Positions 47,581 through 57,113 are shown, counted from the first letter of the stretch. The stretch is 64,000 nucleotides of DNA from Salinicola corii (GCF_008298015.1 NZ_VTPX01000006.1:124001-188000), one strand, 5' to 3'. Notes: generated by a model not told the origin, from the letters alone. Numbers and translations: made by a program.

Positions 47581-48915
47581 ATGGCTACCATATCTTCACT
47601 GGGGATCGGTTCCGGGCTCGACTTGAGCGGGTTGCTCGACGACCTGAAGGACGCGGAGAACGAGAAGCTCACGCCGATCGTCACCCAGCAGAAAAGCTAC
47701 CAAACCAAACTGTCGGCTTTCGGAACCCTCGAGAGTTCGCTCACGGCGTTGCGCGAAGCCGTCGGCAAGTTGAGCGATCCGACCACCTTCACGGCGGTCA
47801 CCAGTTCGATGACCGGCGATGGCGTGACCGCCAATATTACCGGCGATGCCGTCTCGGGTCGTTACCAGGTCAAGGTCTCGCAACTGGCGCAGGCCCAATC
47901 CCTGGCGTCGGGCGGCTTGAGCACCGACAAGACCGAAGCGCTGGGCAAGTCCGGTACGCTGGGGATCGGTGTCGGTGGGGAAGAGGCGGTGGATATCGCC
48001 ATCGGCAGCGACGATTCGCTGGAAGACATCCGGGATGCGATCAACAAGGCGGATACCGGGGCGACGGCGTCGATCGTCTTCAACGGCTCCCAGTACCAGT
48101 TGACGCTCACGTCCGAAAAGACGGGGACCCAGTCTGCGATCCAGGTGACCGATGGCGACAATCTCTTCGGATTCAGCGAGACGGTTCCGGCGCAGGACGC
48201 GCAACTGGAAGTCAACGGCATCTCGATCACCAGCCAATCCAATACCGTCGAAGGGGCTCTCGAAGGTGTCACGTTCGAGCTGACATCGACCACGGAGAGC
48301 GCCCAGACGCTCAGCGTGTCCAAGGACACGGAGTCGATGACCAAGGCTGTCCAGGCCTTCGTCGACGCCTACAATAGCTTCCAGGGCACCGCCGACGCTC
48401 TCACCTCCTATGATTCGGAATCCGACACGGCCGGTGTGTTGCTTGGCAATTCGACCATGCGCGGCATCGAGTCCCGATTGCGTGGCGTTCTCAGCTACAA
48501 CGGTGGTGGGGGCGAGTTCTCCATGCTGTCGGATCTCGGTATCGAGCGGCAGCTGGATGGCACGCTGAAAGTCGACGACGACAAGCTCGCCGATGCCATG
48601 TCGAACAACAGCGAGGCGGTCAGCCAGTTCTTCTCCGGTGTCGATGGCGAGGGCGGCCTTGGTGCCAGTATCGAAGACACCATGGGGACGATCCTGGATG
48701 ACGATGGCCTGCTGAAGATCGCCACCGATGGGATCGATACCTCCCTCGAGCGCTTGAGCGACCGGTACACGCGGATGCAGGAGTCCATCGACGCCACGGT
48801 CGCTCGTTATCGAACCCAGTTCGCCAGCCTCGACTCGCTGGTGTCGCAGATGAATTCCACCAGCGATTACCTGACCCAGCAGTTCGATGCCCTGAACGCG
48901 CAGCTCAACCAGTAA
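47581..48915 (+). CDS. fliD: FliD, flagellar filament cap (HAP2)
   Basis: A 444-residue protein starting MATISSLGIGSGLDLSGLLDDL, the family N-terminus. The C-terminus is helical with heptad repeats (ERLSDRYTRMQESIDATVARYRTQFASLDSLVSQMNSTSDYLTQQFDAL). It forms the cap that folds flagellin at the filament tip. The protein is rich in Ser, Thr, Asp and Gly and nearly free of cysteine, as usual for exported flagellar proteins. It is driven by the sigma28 promoter upstream. fliS follows after 12 bases. Confidence 0.95.
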   Translation: MATISSLGIGSGLDLSGLLDDLKDAENEKLTPIVTQQKSYQTKLSAFGTLESSLTALREAVGKLSDPTTFTAVTSSMTGDGVTANITGDAVSGRYQVKVSQLAQAQSLASGGLSTDKTEALGKSGTLGIGVGGEEAVDIAIGSDDSLEDIRDAINKADTGATASIVFNGSQYQLTLTSEKTGTQSAIQVTDGDNLFGFSETVPAQDAQLEVNGISITSQSNTVEGALEGVTFELTSTTESAQTLSVSKDTESMTKAVQAFVDAYNSFQGTADALTSYDSESDTAGVLLGNSTMRGIESRLRGVLSYNGGGGEFSMLSDLGIERQLDGTLKVDDDKLADAMSNNSEAVSQFFSGVDGEGGLGASIEDTMGTILDDDGLLKIATDGIDTSLERLSDRYTRMQESIDATVARYRTQFASLDSLVSQMNSTSDYLTQQFDALNAQLNQ

Positions 48916-48927
48916 TAGGACACAACG

Positions 48928-49344
48928 ATGATGAATTCCCGACAGGGTGCCGGCGCTTACGCCAGAGTCGGCGTCGAATCGGCGGTGATGTCCGCAGACC
49001 CCCATCAACTGATCGTCATGCTCTTCGACGGTGCGCAGGCAGCCATCGGTAGCGCTCGCCTGCACATGCAGGATGGCAACCGTTCGGCCAAGGGGCTGGC
49101 CATCTCCAAGGCGATCGATATCGTCAACAACGGTCTGGCGGCCGCCCTGGATCACGAGCGCGGGGGCGAAATCGCCGAAAACCTCACCCAGTTGTACGAC
49201 TATGTCGCACGGCTGCTGGTGCAGGCCAACTTGCGTGACGATGTTAACCAACTGGACCTGGCGGCATCGCTGCTCGACAATATCGGCTCCGGTTGGCGCG
49301 AGCTTCGGCATTCGCCCGCCGCATCGTCCTTGGCAGGAGTGTGA
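48928..49344 (+). CDS. fliS: FliS, flagellin export chaperone
   Basis: A 138-residue helical protein with the FliS signature Y-x-x-V near the start (AYARVGVESAVMSADPHQLIVMLFDGA) and LDHERGGEIAENLTQLYDYVARLL in the middle. It binds the C-terminus of flagellin in the cytoplasm, preventing premature polymerisation and delivering it to FlhA. It lies between fliD and fliT in the usual fliDST order. Confidence 0.95.
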   Translation: MMNSRQGAGAYARVGVESAVMSADPHQLIVMLFDGAQAAIGSARLHMQDGNRSAKGLAISKAIDIVNNGLAAALDHERGGEIAENLTQLYDYVARLLVQANLRDDVNQLDLAASLLDNIGSGWRELRHSPAASSLAGV

Positions 49345-49348
49345 TCGG

Positions 49349-49729
49349 ATGACGCCAGCCATGTCGGTCGTCGATCAGTATCGCCAGTTGCTCGAAACGT
49401 CCAACCGGATGCTCGCTCTGGCGCGGGAGCAGAACTGGGAGGCGCTGGTACAGTGTGAAGCCGGCTACCTGGTGTCGCTTGAGCGCCTGCGCGCTGCGGA
49501 CAGTGAAGGGCCGTCGAGCGATGCGGAGCGCGAGGAGAAGCGGGCTTTGCTCGCGCGAATTCTGGAACAGGATGCCGAAACCCGGCGCGCCCTGGAAGCC
49601 AGGCGCGATGAGCTGAGCCATCTCATCGGGAGTTCCCGACGGCAGCAGGCTTTGGGTGAGGTCTATCAGGCTGGACGAGGCAGTATTGCATCTCGGCTGC
49701 GCTCGGTACCGCCAGACGAGCGGCCGTGA
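49349..49729 (+). CDS. fliT: FliT, FliD export chaperone
   Basis: ATG 49349, preceded by AGGAG, gives 126 residues, all helical: VVDQYRQLLETSNRMLALAREQNWEALVQCEAGYLVSLERL followed by charged helices. The W-x-x-L segment after ~30 residues is characteristic of the family, though sequence conservation is low. In enterobacteria FliT chaperones FliD and inhibits FlhDC by binding FlhC, which is encoded 2 kb downstream. It starts four bases after fliS and overlaps fliK by four. Confidence 0.85.
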   Translation: MTPAMSVVDQYRQLLETSNRMLALAREQNWEALVQCEAGYLVSLERLRAADSEGPSSDAEREEKRALLARILEQDAETRRALEARRDELSHLIGSSRRQQALGEVYQAGRGSIASRLRSVPPDERP

Positions 49730-50916
49730 GCGGCATCACGCCGATACTCGACACCCTGCTGCATCAAGTTCTCGGCAGGCGGGTCGACACGCCGGTTATC
49801 AAGGACCAGCCCTCACCGGTCTCGGCTGCCGCTTCGGCCGATGCCATCCAGCCAGCGCGGAGCGACTCGAGGTTGCACCAGCAGGTAGGGGGTAGGGAGA
49901 ACAACGTCGCGTCCCATGGCAGTTCCGTCGGAAGCTCTCCCGTCTCGCCCGCGGCGACTGGCAGAATCGATGCTTCGTCGACGCAACTGCATTTGAGTCA
50001 TGCCGCGACCGAGATCGGGGATATTCTGGCGCGGTTTCCCTCGACCCAGACCCCCTCGATCAGACCGCCCCTCTCGCTACTGCTCCGGTCTGGAGATAGT
50101 CCGCATGCGTTGGCGGCCGCTCTCTCGCAGAGCGTCAGGGAGAGCGGCGTCTTCTATGAATCACATCTGCTGCGCTGGATGTCCGGCCAGTATCCTCGCG
50201 CTGCGCTGATGCGAGAGCCGCAGGCTTGGCTGAGCCTGACATTTCGTCCTGTTCTCACGGCGTCATCGTCCTCCATTCCGAGTTTCCACGGCTATAGCTT
50301 GGCTATTCATGGGCCGAGTCAGAGTGTCTCGTCCAGTATGTCGATGGCACCGAACTCCGGCGTCGCGGCATCTCCCGATGTGGCGGCCGGTCTGAGCACC
50401 AAGCGGCTTCCTGCTTCTACACATGAGGTGGCGAGGCCGGTGGGAAACCGGGCTGACGAGCCTGCTCCATCGTCGATGACCCGGGTCCATCAGTTATCTC
50501 AGGCGCCTTCTGACACGCTGCAATCGCTGGTTCGACAACAATTGGAGGTGATCGTGGCGCCCAACCTCCGTTGGGATGGGCAGCTCTGGCCGGGAGTCCC
50601 CATGACGATGCTCCTGAGCGAGATTTCAGGCAAAGACGCTCGCGACGATAGCCTCGAGAACTCGCGGAGCCGCCGGGAGCAGGGAGAAGGTAATGGCGAT
50701 GCCAGCGACTGGCGTGCCGAAGTTCAGGTCCACTTACCCGCTCTGGGCGTCATCGATATCATTTTTCGCACGCGTCGCGATGCCGCTCTGCAAGTCGAGA
50801 TCAAACCCGCCGAGGAGTCGGCTCGGGACTCCATCCAGGTCGGGCTCTCGTCATTTCGCGAGCGATTGTCGTCGCTGGGGATCGAGGTGAATTTGGCATT
50901 GGGAAGTAGAGCGTGA
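49726..50916 (+). CDS. fliK: FliK-type flagellar hook-length control protein
   Basis: 396 residues from GTG 49726 (overlap GTGA with fliT). The first ~300 residues are low-complexity, Ser/Pro/Ala-rich and probably extended, as expected for a molecular ruler. The C-terminal ~80 residues contain the Flg_hook domain (WRAEVQVHLPALGVIDIIF, LQVEIKPA, FRERLSSLGIEVNLAL). The C-domain switches the export gate by binding FlhB. The next gene encodes a free FlhB C-domain and overlaps by four bases, an apt pairing. A second fliK with the hook genes elsewhere is possible. Confidence 0.78.
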   Translation: MSGITPILDTLLHQVLGRRVDTPVIKDQPSPVSAAASADAIQPARSDSRLHQQVGGRENNVASHGSSVGSSPVSPAATGRIDASSTQLHLSHAATEIGDILARFPSTQTPSIRPPLSLLLRSGDSPHALAAALSQSVRESGVFYESHLLRWMSGQYPRAALMREPQAWLSLTFRPVLTASSSSIPSFHGYSLAIHGPSQSVSSSMSMAPNSGVAASPDVAAGLSTKRLPASTHEVARPVGNRADEPAPSSMTRVHQLSQAPSDTLQSLVRQQLEVIVAPNLRWDGQLWPGVPMTMLLSEISGKDARDDSLENSRSRREQGEGNGDASDWRAEVQVHLPALGVIDIIFRTRRDAALQVEIKPAEESARDSIQVGLSSFRERLSSLGIEVNLALGSRA

Positions 50917-51209
50917 GCGATAACGAGGAGAGCGACGCCCGGCGCCGCGCGGTTGCCCTGGCGTATAGCGGCGAGCGTACTGACGCGCCCCGTGTCGTCG
51001 CCAAGGGGTACGGAAATCTCGCAGAGCGTGTTATCGAACTCGCCAATCAGGAGGGGATATTCGTGCATGACTCGCCGGAGCTAGTCGCACTGTTGATGCA
51101 GGTCGATCTGGATGCACGCATCCCGGAGTCCCTCTACCAGGTTATCGCGGAGTTGTTGGTGTGGATCGGACAGGTCGACCGTTCACTCGACACAGAGCTA
51201 GGAAGCTAA
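50913..51209 (+). CDS. Free-standing FlhB C-terminal-domain protein
   Basis: 98 residues from GTG 50913. ARRRAVALAYSGERTDAPRVVAKGYGNLAERVIELA aligns with the FlhB segment just after its NPTH autocleavage site. The rest (VHDSPELVALLMQVDLDARIPESLYQVIAELLVWI) matches the remaining FlhB cytoplasmic domain. There is no membrane region and no NPTH motif, so it resembles the cleaved FlhB-C fragment. It probably interacts with the export gate or FliK. It ends the fliDST-fliK group before the 320-base flhD leader. Confidence 0.85.
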   Translation: MSDNEESDARRRAVALAYSGERTDAPRVVAKGYGNLAERVIELANQEGIFVHDSPELVALLMQVDLDARIPESLYQVIAELLVWIGQVDRSLDTELGS

Positions 51210-51529
51210 CGTTTATTCCTTGTCATTTAATTCAACGATATGCCCCTTGGCTATTACATCGGACGCGCCCCAGCTAAATTTAGCTTCAGATCCATGGGGG
51301 CCCGGCCATCAGATATTGATAACTAGATCAATTGTTTGAAGCACCGGCTCGTTGCGTTTCGTATACGCAAGGTTACTTAACTATATGTTTAGTGACAAAA
51401 CTTGCTTTTTTTCATCAAAAAGTCGCAAACTGGGTCCACCATGGAGAACTGAAGTAGGAACAGCAGCAGTAGGCAGTTGGAGCATCTGATCAACAGATGC
51501 CGATAAAACCATACGCAGGGAACCTAGCA
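51210..51529. promoter_or_regulatory. flhDC regulatory region with several inverted repeats
   Basis: 320 bases, clearly more AT-rich than the neighbours, without a convincing gene. It holds a 14-base perfect palindrome AGCTAAATTTAGCT (51272-51285) and an inverted repeat TTGCGT-N7-ACGCAA (51352-51370). A T-rich stretch (51403-51420) follows, and a perfect hairpin GCATCTG-ATCAA-CAGATGC (51482-51500) lies 30 bases before the flhD ATG in the likely leader RNA. Long, regulator-rich leaders are typical of flhDC. I cannot assign specific promoter boxes with confidence. Confidence 0.6.
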
Positions 51530-51862
51530 ATGCACTCTAATAGTCTTCTCGACGATATTCAGGATCTTAACCTCTCCTACCTCCTCTTGGTTCAGCGTCT
51601 GCTGAACGAAGACCGGGAGTCGGCGATGTTTCGGCTCGATCTCAATGCCGACCTGGCTGACACCATCGCGCGGTTGTCGATCAAGCAATTGACTCAGCTA
51701 TCTCGCACCAATCAACTGCTTTGCAATTTGCGTTTCACCGATGCCGACAAGTTGAATCTGCTGATACATAACCCGAGGGCTCAGGGGCTCGAGCAGACCC
51801 ATGCATCGCTGCTGATGGCCAGCGCGGGTCGCGCTCGGCCTTCTGTGCATCAGGGGAGTTGA
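51530..51862 (+). CDS. flhD: FlhD, flagellar master regulator subunit
   Basis: ATG 51530 (CAGGGA upstream) gives 110 residues. It starts HSNSLLDDIQDLNLSYLLLVQRLLNEDRESAMFRLDL, followed by RLSIKQLTQLSRTNQLLCNLRF, typical of FlhD. With FlhC it forms the D4C2 complex that activates class 2 flagellar promoters with sigma70. It replaces the FleQ hierarchy found in pseudomonads. The start is preceded by a leader hairpin; flhC begins three bases after the stop. Confidence 0.95.
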   Translation: MHSNSLLDDIQDLNLSYLLLVQRLLNEDRESAMFRLDLNADLADTIARLSIKQLTQLSRTNQLLCNLRFTDADKLNLLIHNPRAQGLEQTHASLLMASAGRARPSVHQGS

Positions 51863-51865
51863 GTC

Positions 51866-52456
51866 ATGGCCGATAAAAGTCTCGTCGCGGAAATGCTTCA
51901 GGTGCAACTGGCGATCGAGCTGATCGAGCTGGGCGCACGTCTACAGGTGCTGGAAACGGAAACCGACCTGAGTCGTGGCCGGCTGATCAAGCTCTACAAG
52001 GAAGTCAAGGGAATGTCGCCGCCGAAAGGCATGCTGCCGTTCTCGGCCGACTGGTTCATCACCTGGCTTCCGAACATTCATTCCTCGCTTTTCTACAATA
52101 TCTATCGTCGTCTCAATGATGAATTGGGATGCGGGCGGATGACCGCCTTCGTCAAGGCTTACCGTCTTTACTTGGAGCAAGTGGCCCTGGATAGGGTAGA
52201 AGCGACGCTGGGGCTGACTCGTGCGTGGACGCTGGTTCGCTTTTTCGAAAGCGATCTTCTGCAGCTTTCCCGGTGTAAGGGCTGCCAGGGCGATTTCGTG
52301 GCACATGCTCATAGCCCTGCACACGATTACGTCTGTGGTATCTGCCAGCCGCCGTCTCGCGCGGGGAAGACGCGCAAGGCCAAGCGGGTTGCCAAGCCGG
52401 TCGAGCGCACCTTCACCCCCGTCGAGATGCCTTTGGCGAAACGCCTGGCCGTCTAG
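51866..52456 (+). CDS. flhC: FlhC, flagellar master regulator subunit
   Basis: A 196-residue protein (E. coli 192). The zinc ligands are Cys137, Cys140, Cys157 and Cys160, at exactly the same positions as in E. coli FlhC. IELIELGARLQVLETETDLSRGRLIKLYKEV is the N-terminal signature. The basic tail (GKTRKAKRVAKPVER) may contact DNA. It forms an operon with flhD and ends at a clear terminator. Confidence 0.96.
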   Translation: MADKSLVAEMLQVQLAIELIELGARLQVLETETDLSRGRLIKLYKEVKGMSPPKGMLPFSADWFITWLPNIHSSLFYNIYRRLNDELGCGRMTAFVKAYRLYLEQVALDRVEATLGLTRAWTLVRFFESDLLQLSRCKGCQGDFVAHAHSPAHDYVCGICQPPSRAGKTRKAKRVAKPVERTFTPVEMPLAKRLAV

Positions 52457-52471
52457 CTGCAACATCTTTAC

Positions 52472-52497
52472 AAAGCGGGCTTCATCGCCCGCTTTTT
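52472..52497 (+). terminator. Terminator after flhDC
   Basis: AAAGCGGGC (52472-52480) pairs with GCCCGCTTT (52487-52495) around a six-base loop, with five T (52493-52497). It separates flhDC from the motA promoter. Confidence 0.9.
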
Positions 52498-52573
52498 CAT
52501 GCTTGCCGTAAAGTGACCGCGAGCCATTGGCTGTGCATTTTCGACGAATTACGCTTTTCTGATATTTCCACCC

Positions 52574-52601
52574 TCAAGCCCATCGGGTCTGCTGCCGATA
52601 C
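52574..52601 (+). promoter_or_regulatory. Sigma28 promoter of motAB-cheAW
   Basis: TCAAGCCC, 12 bases, GCCGATAC; the -10 matches seven of eight consensus bases and the -35 is weaker. The 16-base string GGGTCTGCTGCCGATA here is repeated exactly in the cheY promoter. The element is 42 bases before the motA start. Confidence 0.7.
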
Positions 52602-52642
52602 AGTCATCAGGTTCGCCATGTACTGTATACGGGAGTATTTCC

Positions 52643-53530
52643 GTGCTGATCTTATTCGGCTACATCATCGTCTTGGGTAGCGTGTTCGGTGGCTACGTTG
52701 CGATCGGCGGCCACCTCGGCGCCCTCGTCCAGCCCGCCGAGTTCGTCATGATCATCGGGGCTGCACTCGGCGCCTTCGTGTGCGCCAACAACGGCAAGGC
52801 GATCAAGGCGACTCTGCGTTCGTTCTCGAAGCTCAAACGTACAAAACGCTATAACAAGATGATGTACATGGAGCTGATGGCGCTCCAGTACCGGCTTCTG
52901 ACCAAGGCACGGCGGGATGGCATGCTGGCGATCGAGCGCGATATCGACTCGCCGCAGGATAGCGCCATCTTCGCGGATTACCCGAAAATCCTCTCGGATC
53001 CGATGATCATGGCGTTCCTGACCGATTACCTGCGTTTGATGGTGAGCGGGAACATGGATCCGTTCGAGATCGATGCGTTGATGGAGCACGAGATCGAGAC
53101 GTTTCAGCACGAGGCGGAAATGCCGTCTCACTCGCTATCGGCCGTCGGAGATGGACTACCGGCTTTCGGGATCGTGGCTGCCGTCATGGGAGTCGTACAT
53201 GCCCTGGGGTCGGCGGATCAGGGGGCCGGCGTCATGGGGCAGATGATTGCGCAGGCATTGGTCGGTACCTTTGCCGGGATCCTGCTGGCGTACGGCTTCG
53301 TAACGCCCGTGGCGCACCACATCAATCTTCAGGTCGGCGAGGCGACCAAGATGTTGCAGTGCATCCGCGTCACGCTGATGGCCAGTCTCAATGGCCTGGC
53401 ACCGCAACTGGCCGTGGAGTTCGGTCGGAAGGCGCTGTTCACCGCGGTCAGACCTTCCTTCAGTGAGCTCGAGGAGCATGTTCGCTCCAGCGGCCAGACA
53501 TTGCGCAGTACGGGGACGGATGGCTCATGA
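52643..53530 (+). CDS. motA: MotA, flagellar stator subunit
   Basis: 295 residues from GTG 52643, seven bases after GGGAG. Four transmembrane helices: two at the N-terminus (LILFGYIIVLGSVFGGYVAIGG, EFVMIIGAALGAFVC) and two after the cytoplasmic loop (FGIVAAVMGVVHALG, ALVGTFAGILLAYGFVTP). The loop carries the conserved charged residues that contact FliG. It is of the proton-driven E. coli type by overall similarity. It overlaps motB (ATGA). Confidence 0.96.
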   Translation: MLILFGYIIVLGSVFGGYVAIGGHLGALVQPAEFVMIIGAALGAFVCANNGKAIKATLRSFSKLKRTKRYNKMMYMELMALQYRLLTKARRDGMLAIERDIDSPQDSAIFADYPKILSDPMIMAFLTDYLRLMVSGNMDPFEIDALMEHEIETFQHEAEMPSHSLSAVGDGLPAFGIVAAVMGVVHALGSADQGAGVMGQMIAQALVGTFAGILLAYGFVTPVAHHINLQVGEATKMLQCIRVTLMASLNGLAPQLAVEFGRKALFTAVRPSFSELEEHVRSSGQTLRSTGTDGS

Positions 53531-54450
53531 GGGGGAGTGGTGAACGACGCCCACTGATCATAAAGCGCAAGCGGGTACAGGCCGCGCCGCATCATGGAGG
53601 ATCGTGGAAAATCGCCTATGCCGACTTCATGACGGCGCTGATGGCCCTGTTCCTGGTGTTGTGGATTCTGTCCACGGCCAGCCCGAGCCAGTTGGAACAT
53701 ATTGCCGAATACTTCCGCACGCCTCTCGCCGTGGCATTGACCGGTGGCGACAAGACCACGGCCAGTACCAGCGCCATCCCGGGTGGAGGTGACAACCCGA
53801 CCAAGACTGACGGTGAAGAGCGTCGCGTGACCGTGCGTGAGCAGACGCGCTCGAGCGACGAGCAGCGTAATCTTCGCTATCTGCGCGATCGTCTCCAGAG
53901 CGTGATCCAGAATGATCCGCAACTCAAGGAGTTGCGGTCTCAATTGCGCATGGACTTCTCGCCAGAGGGATTGCGCGTCCAGATCGTGGATAGCGACAAA
54001 CGGCCGATGTTCGAACTTGGCAGCGACCGGCTGGAGCCCTACATGCAGAAGATTCTGCGCCGAATCGCGCCAGTGCTCAACGAGATGCCCAACCCTATCA
54101 GCATCAGTGGTCACACCGACGATCTTCCTTACGCCGGGGGCGAAAAGGGGTACAGCAACTGGGAGCTGTCAGCCGATCGCGCCAACGCCTCCAGGAGGGA
54201 ACTGATCGCGGCAGGTCTCTCTCCCGACAAGCTGCTGAGGGTCGCTGGTATGGGATCTCGCATTACGTTACCCAACACTCGTCCCAGCGACGACGTCAAT
54301 CGCCGTATCAGCATAGTGGTACTGGACAATCGCGCGGCTCAGGCCATCGAACAGCAAGAGCGGGCGTCTTTTCCTGAGAAGATTCCCGCGCCAGTCGCCG
54401 GCGGTCGCGTCGAGGTGGGCGGGCAGAACGGGCAAGGTTCATCGACTTGA
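53527..54450 (+). CDS. motB: MotB, flagellar stator subunit
   Basis: A 307-residue protein. A basic N-terminus (IIKRKRVQ) is followed by one transmembrane helix with the proton-carrying Asp33 in KIAYADFMTALMALFLVLWIL, then a linker and an OmpA-like peptidoglycan-binding domain (ISGHTDDLPYAG, NWELSADRANASRREL, RRISIVVLDN). It anchors the stator to the cell wall. The ATG overlaps the motA stop. Confidence 0.96.
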   Translation: MRGSGERRPLIIKRKRVQAAPHHGGSWKIAYADFMTALMALFLVLWILSTASPSQLEHIAEYFRTPLAVALTGGDKTTASTSAIPGGGDNPTKTDGEERRVTVREQTRSSDEQRNLRYLRDRLQSVIQNDPQLKELRSQLRMDFSPEGLRVQIVDSDKRPMFELGSDRLEPYMQKILRRIAPVLNEMPNPISISGHTDDLPYAGGEKGYSNWELSADRANASRRELIAAGLSPDKLLRVAGMGSRITLPNTRPSDDVNRRISIVVLDNRAAQAIEQQERASFPEKIPAPVAGGRVEVGGQNGQGSST

Positions 54451-54498
54451 TGCAGACGCGTTCACGCCCTTTTCGTAGGGCTTCTATGGCAGGTGCTC

Positions 54499-56592
54499 AT
54501 GGACATTTCTGATTTTTACGACACGTTCTTTGAAGAAGCCGAAGAGCTGCTGGCGGATATGGAACGTCTGCTGCTGGATCTCGATGTCGACGATCCGGAT
54601 GGCGAAGATCTCAACGCAATCTTTCGTGCCGCACACTCCATCAAAGGGGGGGCGGGTACCTTTGGCTTTACCGTCCTGCAGGAAACGACCCACCTGCTGG
54701 AGAACCTGCTGGACCATACCCGGCGTGGCGAACTCAAACTGCGGCGCGATATCGTCGACACGTTCCTGGAAACCAAAGATATGTTGCATGACCAACTGGA
54801 CGCCTATCGCAATGGTGGTGAGCCCGATGCGGAGGCGTTCGAGCGCATCTCCCGCATGTTGCAGCAGATGGCGCTCGATGAGTTGGGGCAGGGCGAAGCG
54901 GTAAAGACGACGAAGCCGGATCCAGAACCGGCGCCGGATACCGGCGATTCGGGGCAGGCCGAGATCGATCACGATGACGTGGGGGTGGCCGCCGCACGGC
55001 GGTTGTCGATCACGTTGGCCAACGTCAGCGACAAGGATCGGGAGCTGCTGGTCGAGGAGCTTCAGCACTTCGGGACGATCAGCTCGCAGTCCGGTGATGT
55101 CGCCCGGTATCGGGTGCTGCTTGATAGCAACGAATCCCAGAACGATATCGAGGCCGTTCTCTGTTTCATCATCGAGCCGGAGCAGTTGTCGATCGAGGTG
55201 GAAGGCACGGGGGCGGTCGAAGACCTCGCGGCGCCTCCCGCGGCGACATCCGTGAGTGAAATGGCCTCCCCGGCGGCTCAAGCGTTCTCCGAGACGGATA
55301 AGGATGCACCGGGGGGCGCCGCGCCGCCGCGCGGACCCGGCAAGCCCAGCGGCAAAAGTGCCAAAGGCAGCGAGTCCAGCACCATTCGAGTGCCGGTCGA
55401 CAAGGTGGATCAGATCATCAACCTGGTAGGCGAATTGATCATCACCCAGTCGATGCTGGAGCAGACGGCCAGCGATCTGGATATCGTGTCCCATGGACCG
55501 CTGGTCAACGGCATGAATCTCCTGCAGAGGAACGCGCGCGATCTGCAGGAATCGGTGATGTCGATTCGCATGATGCCCATGGATTACGTCTTCAGCCGTT
55601 TTCCCCGACTCGTGCGAGACCTCGCGGCCAAGCTGGGCAAGGATGTCGAACTGGTGACCGAGGGCAAGTCCACCGAACTCGACAAGAGCCTGATCGAACG
55701 CATCATCGACCCCTTGACCCACCTGGTGAGGAACAGTCTGGACCATGGCCTGGAGTCCCCGGACAAGCGCGAAGCGGCCGGCAAGTCACCGACCGGTCGC
55801 CTGACCCTGTCAGCCCAGCATCAGGGTGGCAACATCCTGATCGAGGTGATCGACGATGGCGCCGGGCTCAACCGTGAGAGGATTCTGGCCAAGGCGAGAT
55901 CCAGCGGTCTCGCCGTTACCGATTCCATGAGCGACGACGATGTCTGGCAACTGATTTTTGCGCCGGGCTTCTCCACCGCCGAGCAGGTCAGCGACGTCTC
56001 GGGGCGGGGGGTCGGCATGGATGTCGTCAAACGCAATATCCAGGAGATGGGCGGGCACGTCGAGATCCTGAGCAAGCCCGGTCGGGGGACGACGACCCGG
56101 ATCGTATTGCCGCTGACGCTCGCGATTCTGGACGGCATGTCCATTCGATGCGGCAACGAGACCTTTCTGTTGCCGTTGAACGCCGTGCTCGAATCTCTGC
56201 AGCCGCAAACCGATGACATCTATTCGATGGCGGGTGATGATCAACTGCTCAAGGTACGCGATGAGTACCTCCCAATCATCGCTCTACATCACGCGTTGGA
56301 CGTGACTGGCGCCAAGACTGAATTGACCGCGGCCATTGCGGTCATCGTGCAGGGCGAGGGACGTCGCTATGCCCTGCTGGTGGACGACCTTGTCGGTCAG
56401 CAACAAGTCGTGGTCAAGAATCTCGAAACCAACTATCGCAAAGTGCCGGGCATCTCCGCCGCCACCATCCTCGGTGATGGCAGCGTGGCTCTGATTCTCG
56501 ATATTGCCGATCTACATCGCCTCGACCGATGCAAATCGCAACAGCGTCACGAGGCGAAACATCAACACCTGCAAGAGGTATCGCTAGCATGA
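54499..56592 (+). CDS. cheA: CheA, chemotaxis histidine kinase
   Basis: ATG 54499 gives 697 residues; a GTG two codons upstream would give the E. coli-like start M-x-MDISDF and cannot be excluded. Domains: HPt with phosphorylated His46 in [15 protein letters not shown]; a CheY/CheB-binding P2 region (~165-240) followed by a linker; a dimerisation helix pair ([24 protein letters not shown]); the ATPase domain with N box [13 protein letters not shown]1 IDDGAGLN and G2 [10 protein letters not shown]; and a C-terminal CheW-like domain. It phosphorylates CheY and CheB under receptor control. It overlaps cheW by four bases. Confidence 0.97.
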   Translation: MDISDFYDTFFEEAEELLADMERLLLDLDVDDPDGEDLNAIFRAAHSIKGGAGTFGFTVLQETTHLLENLLDHTRRGELKLRRDIVDTFLETKDMLHDQLDAYRNGGEPDAEAFERISRMLQQMALDELGQGEAVKTTKPDPEPAPDTGDSGQAEIDHDDVGVAAARRLSITLANVSDKDRELLVEELQHFGTISSQSGDVARYRVLLDSNESQNDIEAVLCFIIEPEQLSIEVEGTGAVEDLAAPPAATSVSEMASPAAQAFSETDKDAPGGAAPPRGPGKPSGKSAKGSESSTIRVPVDKVDQIINLVGELIITQSMLEQTASDLDIVSHGPLVNGMNLLQRNARDLQESVMSIRMMPMDYVFSRFPRLVRDLAAKLGKDVELVTEGKSTELDKSLIERIIDPLTHLVRNSLDHGLESPDKREAAGKSPTGRLTLSAQHQGGNILIEVIDDGAGLNRERILAKARSSGLAVTDSMSDDDVWQLIFAPGFSTAEQVSDVSGRGVGMDVVKRNIQEMGGHVEILSKPGRGTTTRIVLPLTLAILDGMSIRCGNETFLLPLNAVLESLQPQTDDIYSMAGDDQLLKVRDEYLPIIALHHALDVTGAKTELTAAIAVIVQGEGRRYALLVDDLVGQQQVVVKNLETNYRKVPGISAATILGDGSVALILDIADLHRLDRCKSQQRHEAKHQHLQEVSLA

Positions 56593-57089
56593 GTGCACAA
56601 GCGAACACGAACGCCCCCGCCAATGACGCGGCGAGCAGTGAATATCTGGTTTTCTCCCTGGGGGACGAAGAATACGCCGTCGATATCCTCAAAGTGCAGG
56701 AAATTCGCGGTTACGAAAACGTCACCCGGATCGCCAACGTGCCTGAGTTCATCAAGGGCGTTACCAATCTTCGCGGGGTCATCGTCCCGATCATCGATCT
56801 GAGGCTGAAGTTCCATCTCGACAAGATCGAGTACGGCGGACAGACGGTGGTGATCGTGGTCAACGTCGATGATCGCATCGTCGGTATCGTCGTCGACGGC
56901 GTCTCCGACGTGATGAGCCTGGCCCCGGACCAGATCAAGCCGGCGCCGGAGTTCGGTGTCACGCTCTCTTCGGATTATCTGAGCGGTATCGGCAGCCTCG
57001 AGGATCGGATGCTGGTACTGGTCGACATCGAGAAGCTGCTGACCCACGAGGAGATGCAGCTGGTGGAGCGGACGGCCGAAAGCGCCTGA
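56589..57089 (+). CDS. cheW: CheW, receptor-kinase coupling protein
   Basis: ATG 56589 overlaps the cheA stop (ATGA) and gives 166 residues. [55 protein letters not shown] is the standard CheW core, followed by [20 protein letters not shown]. It links CheA to methyl-accepting proteins in the polar array. It is the last gene of motAB-cheAW, followed by a strong terminator. Confidence 0.97.
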   Translation: MSAQANTNAPANDAASSEYLVFSLGDEEYAVDILKVQEIRGYENVTRIANVPEFIKGVTNLRGVIVPIIDLRLKFHLDKIEYGGQTVVIVVNVDDRIVGIVVDGVSDVMSLAPDQIKPAPEFGVTLSSDYLSGIGSLEDRMLVLVDIEKLLTHEEMQLVERTAESA

Positions 57090-57113
57090 TCGTCAGGTAC
57101 GGCAAGTCCCGGA

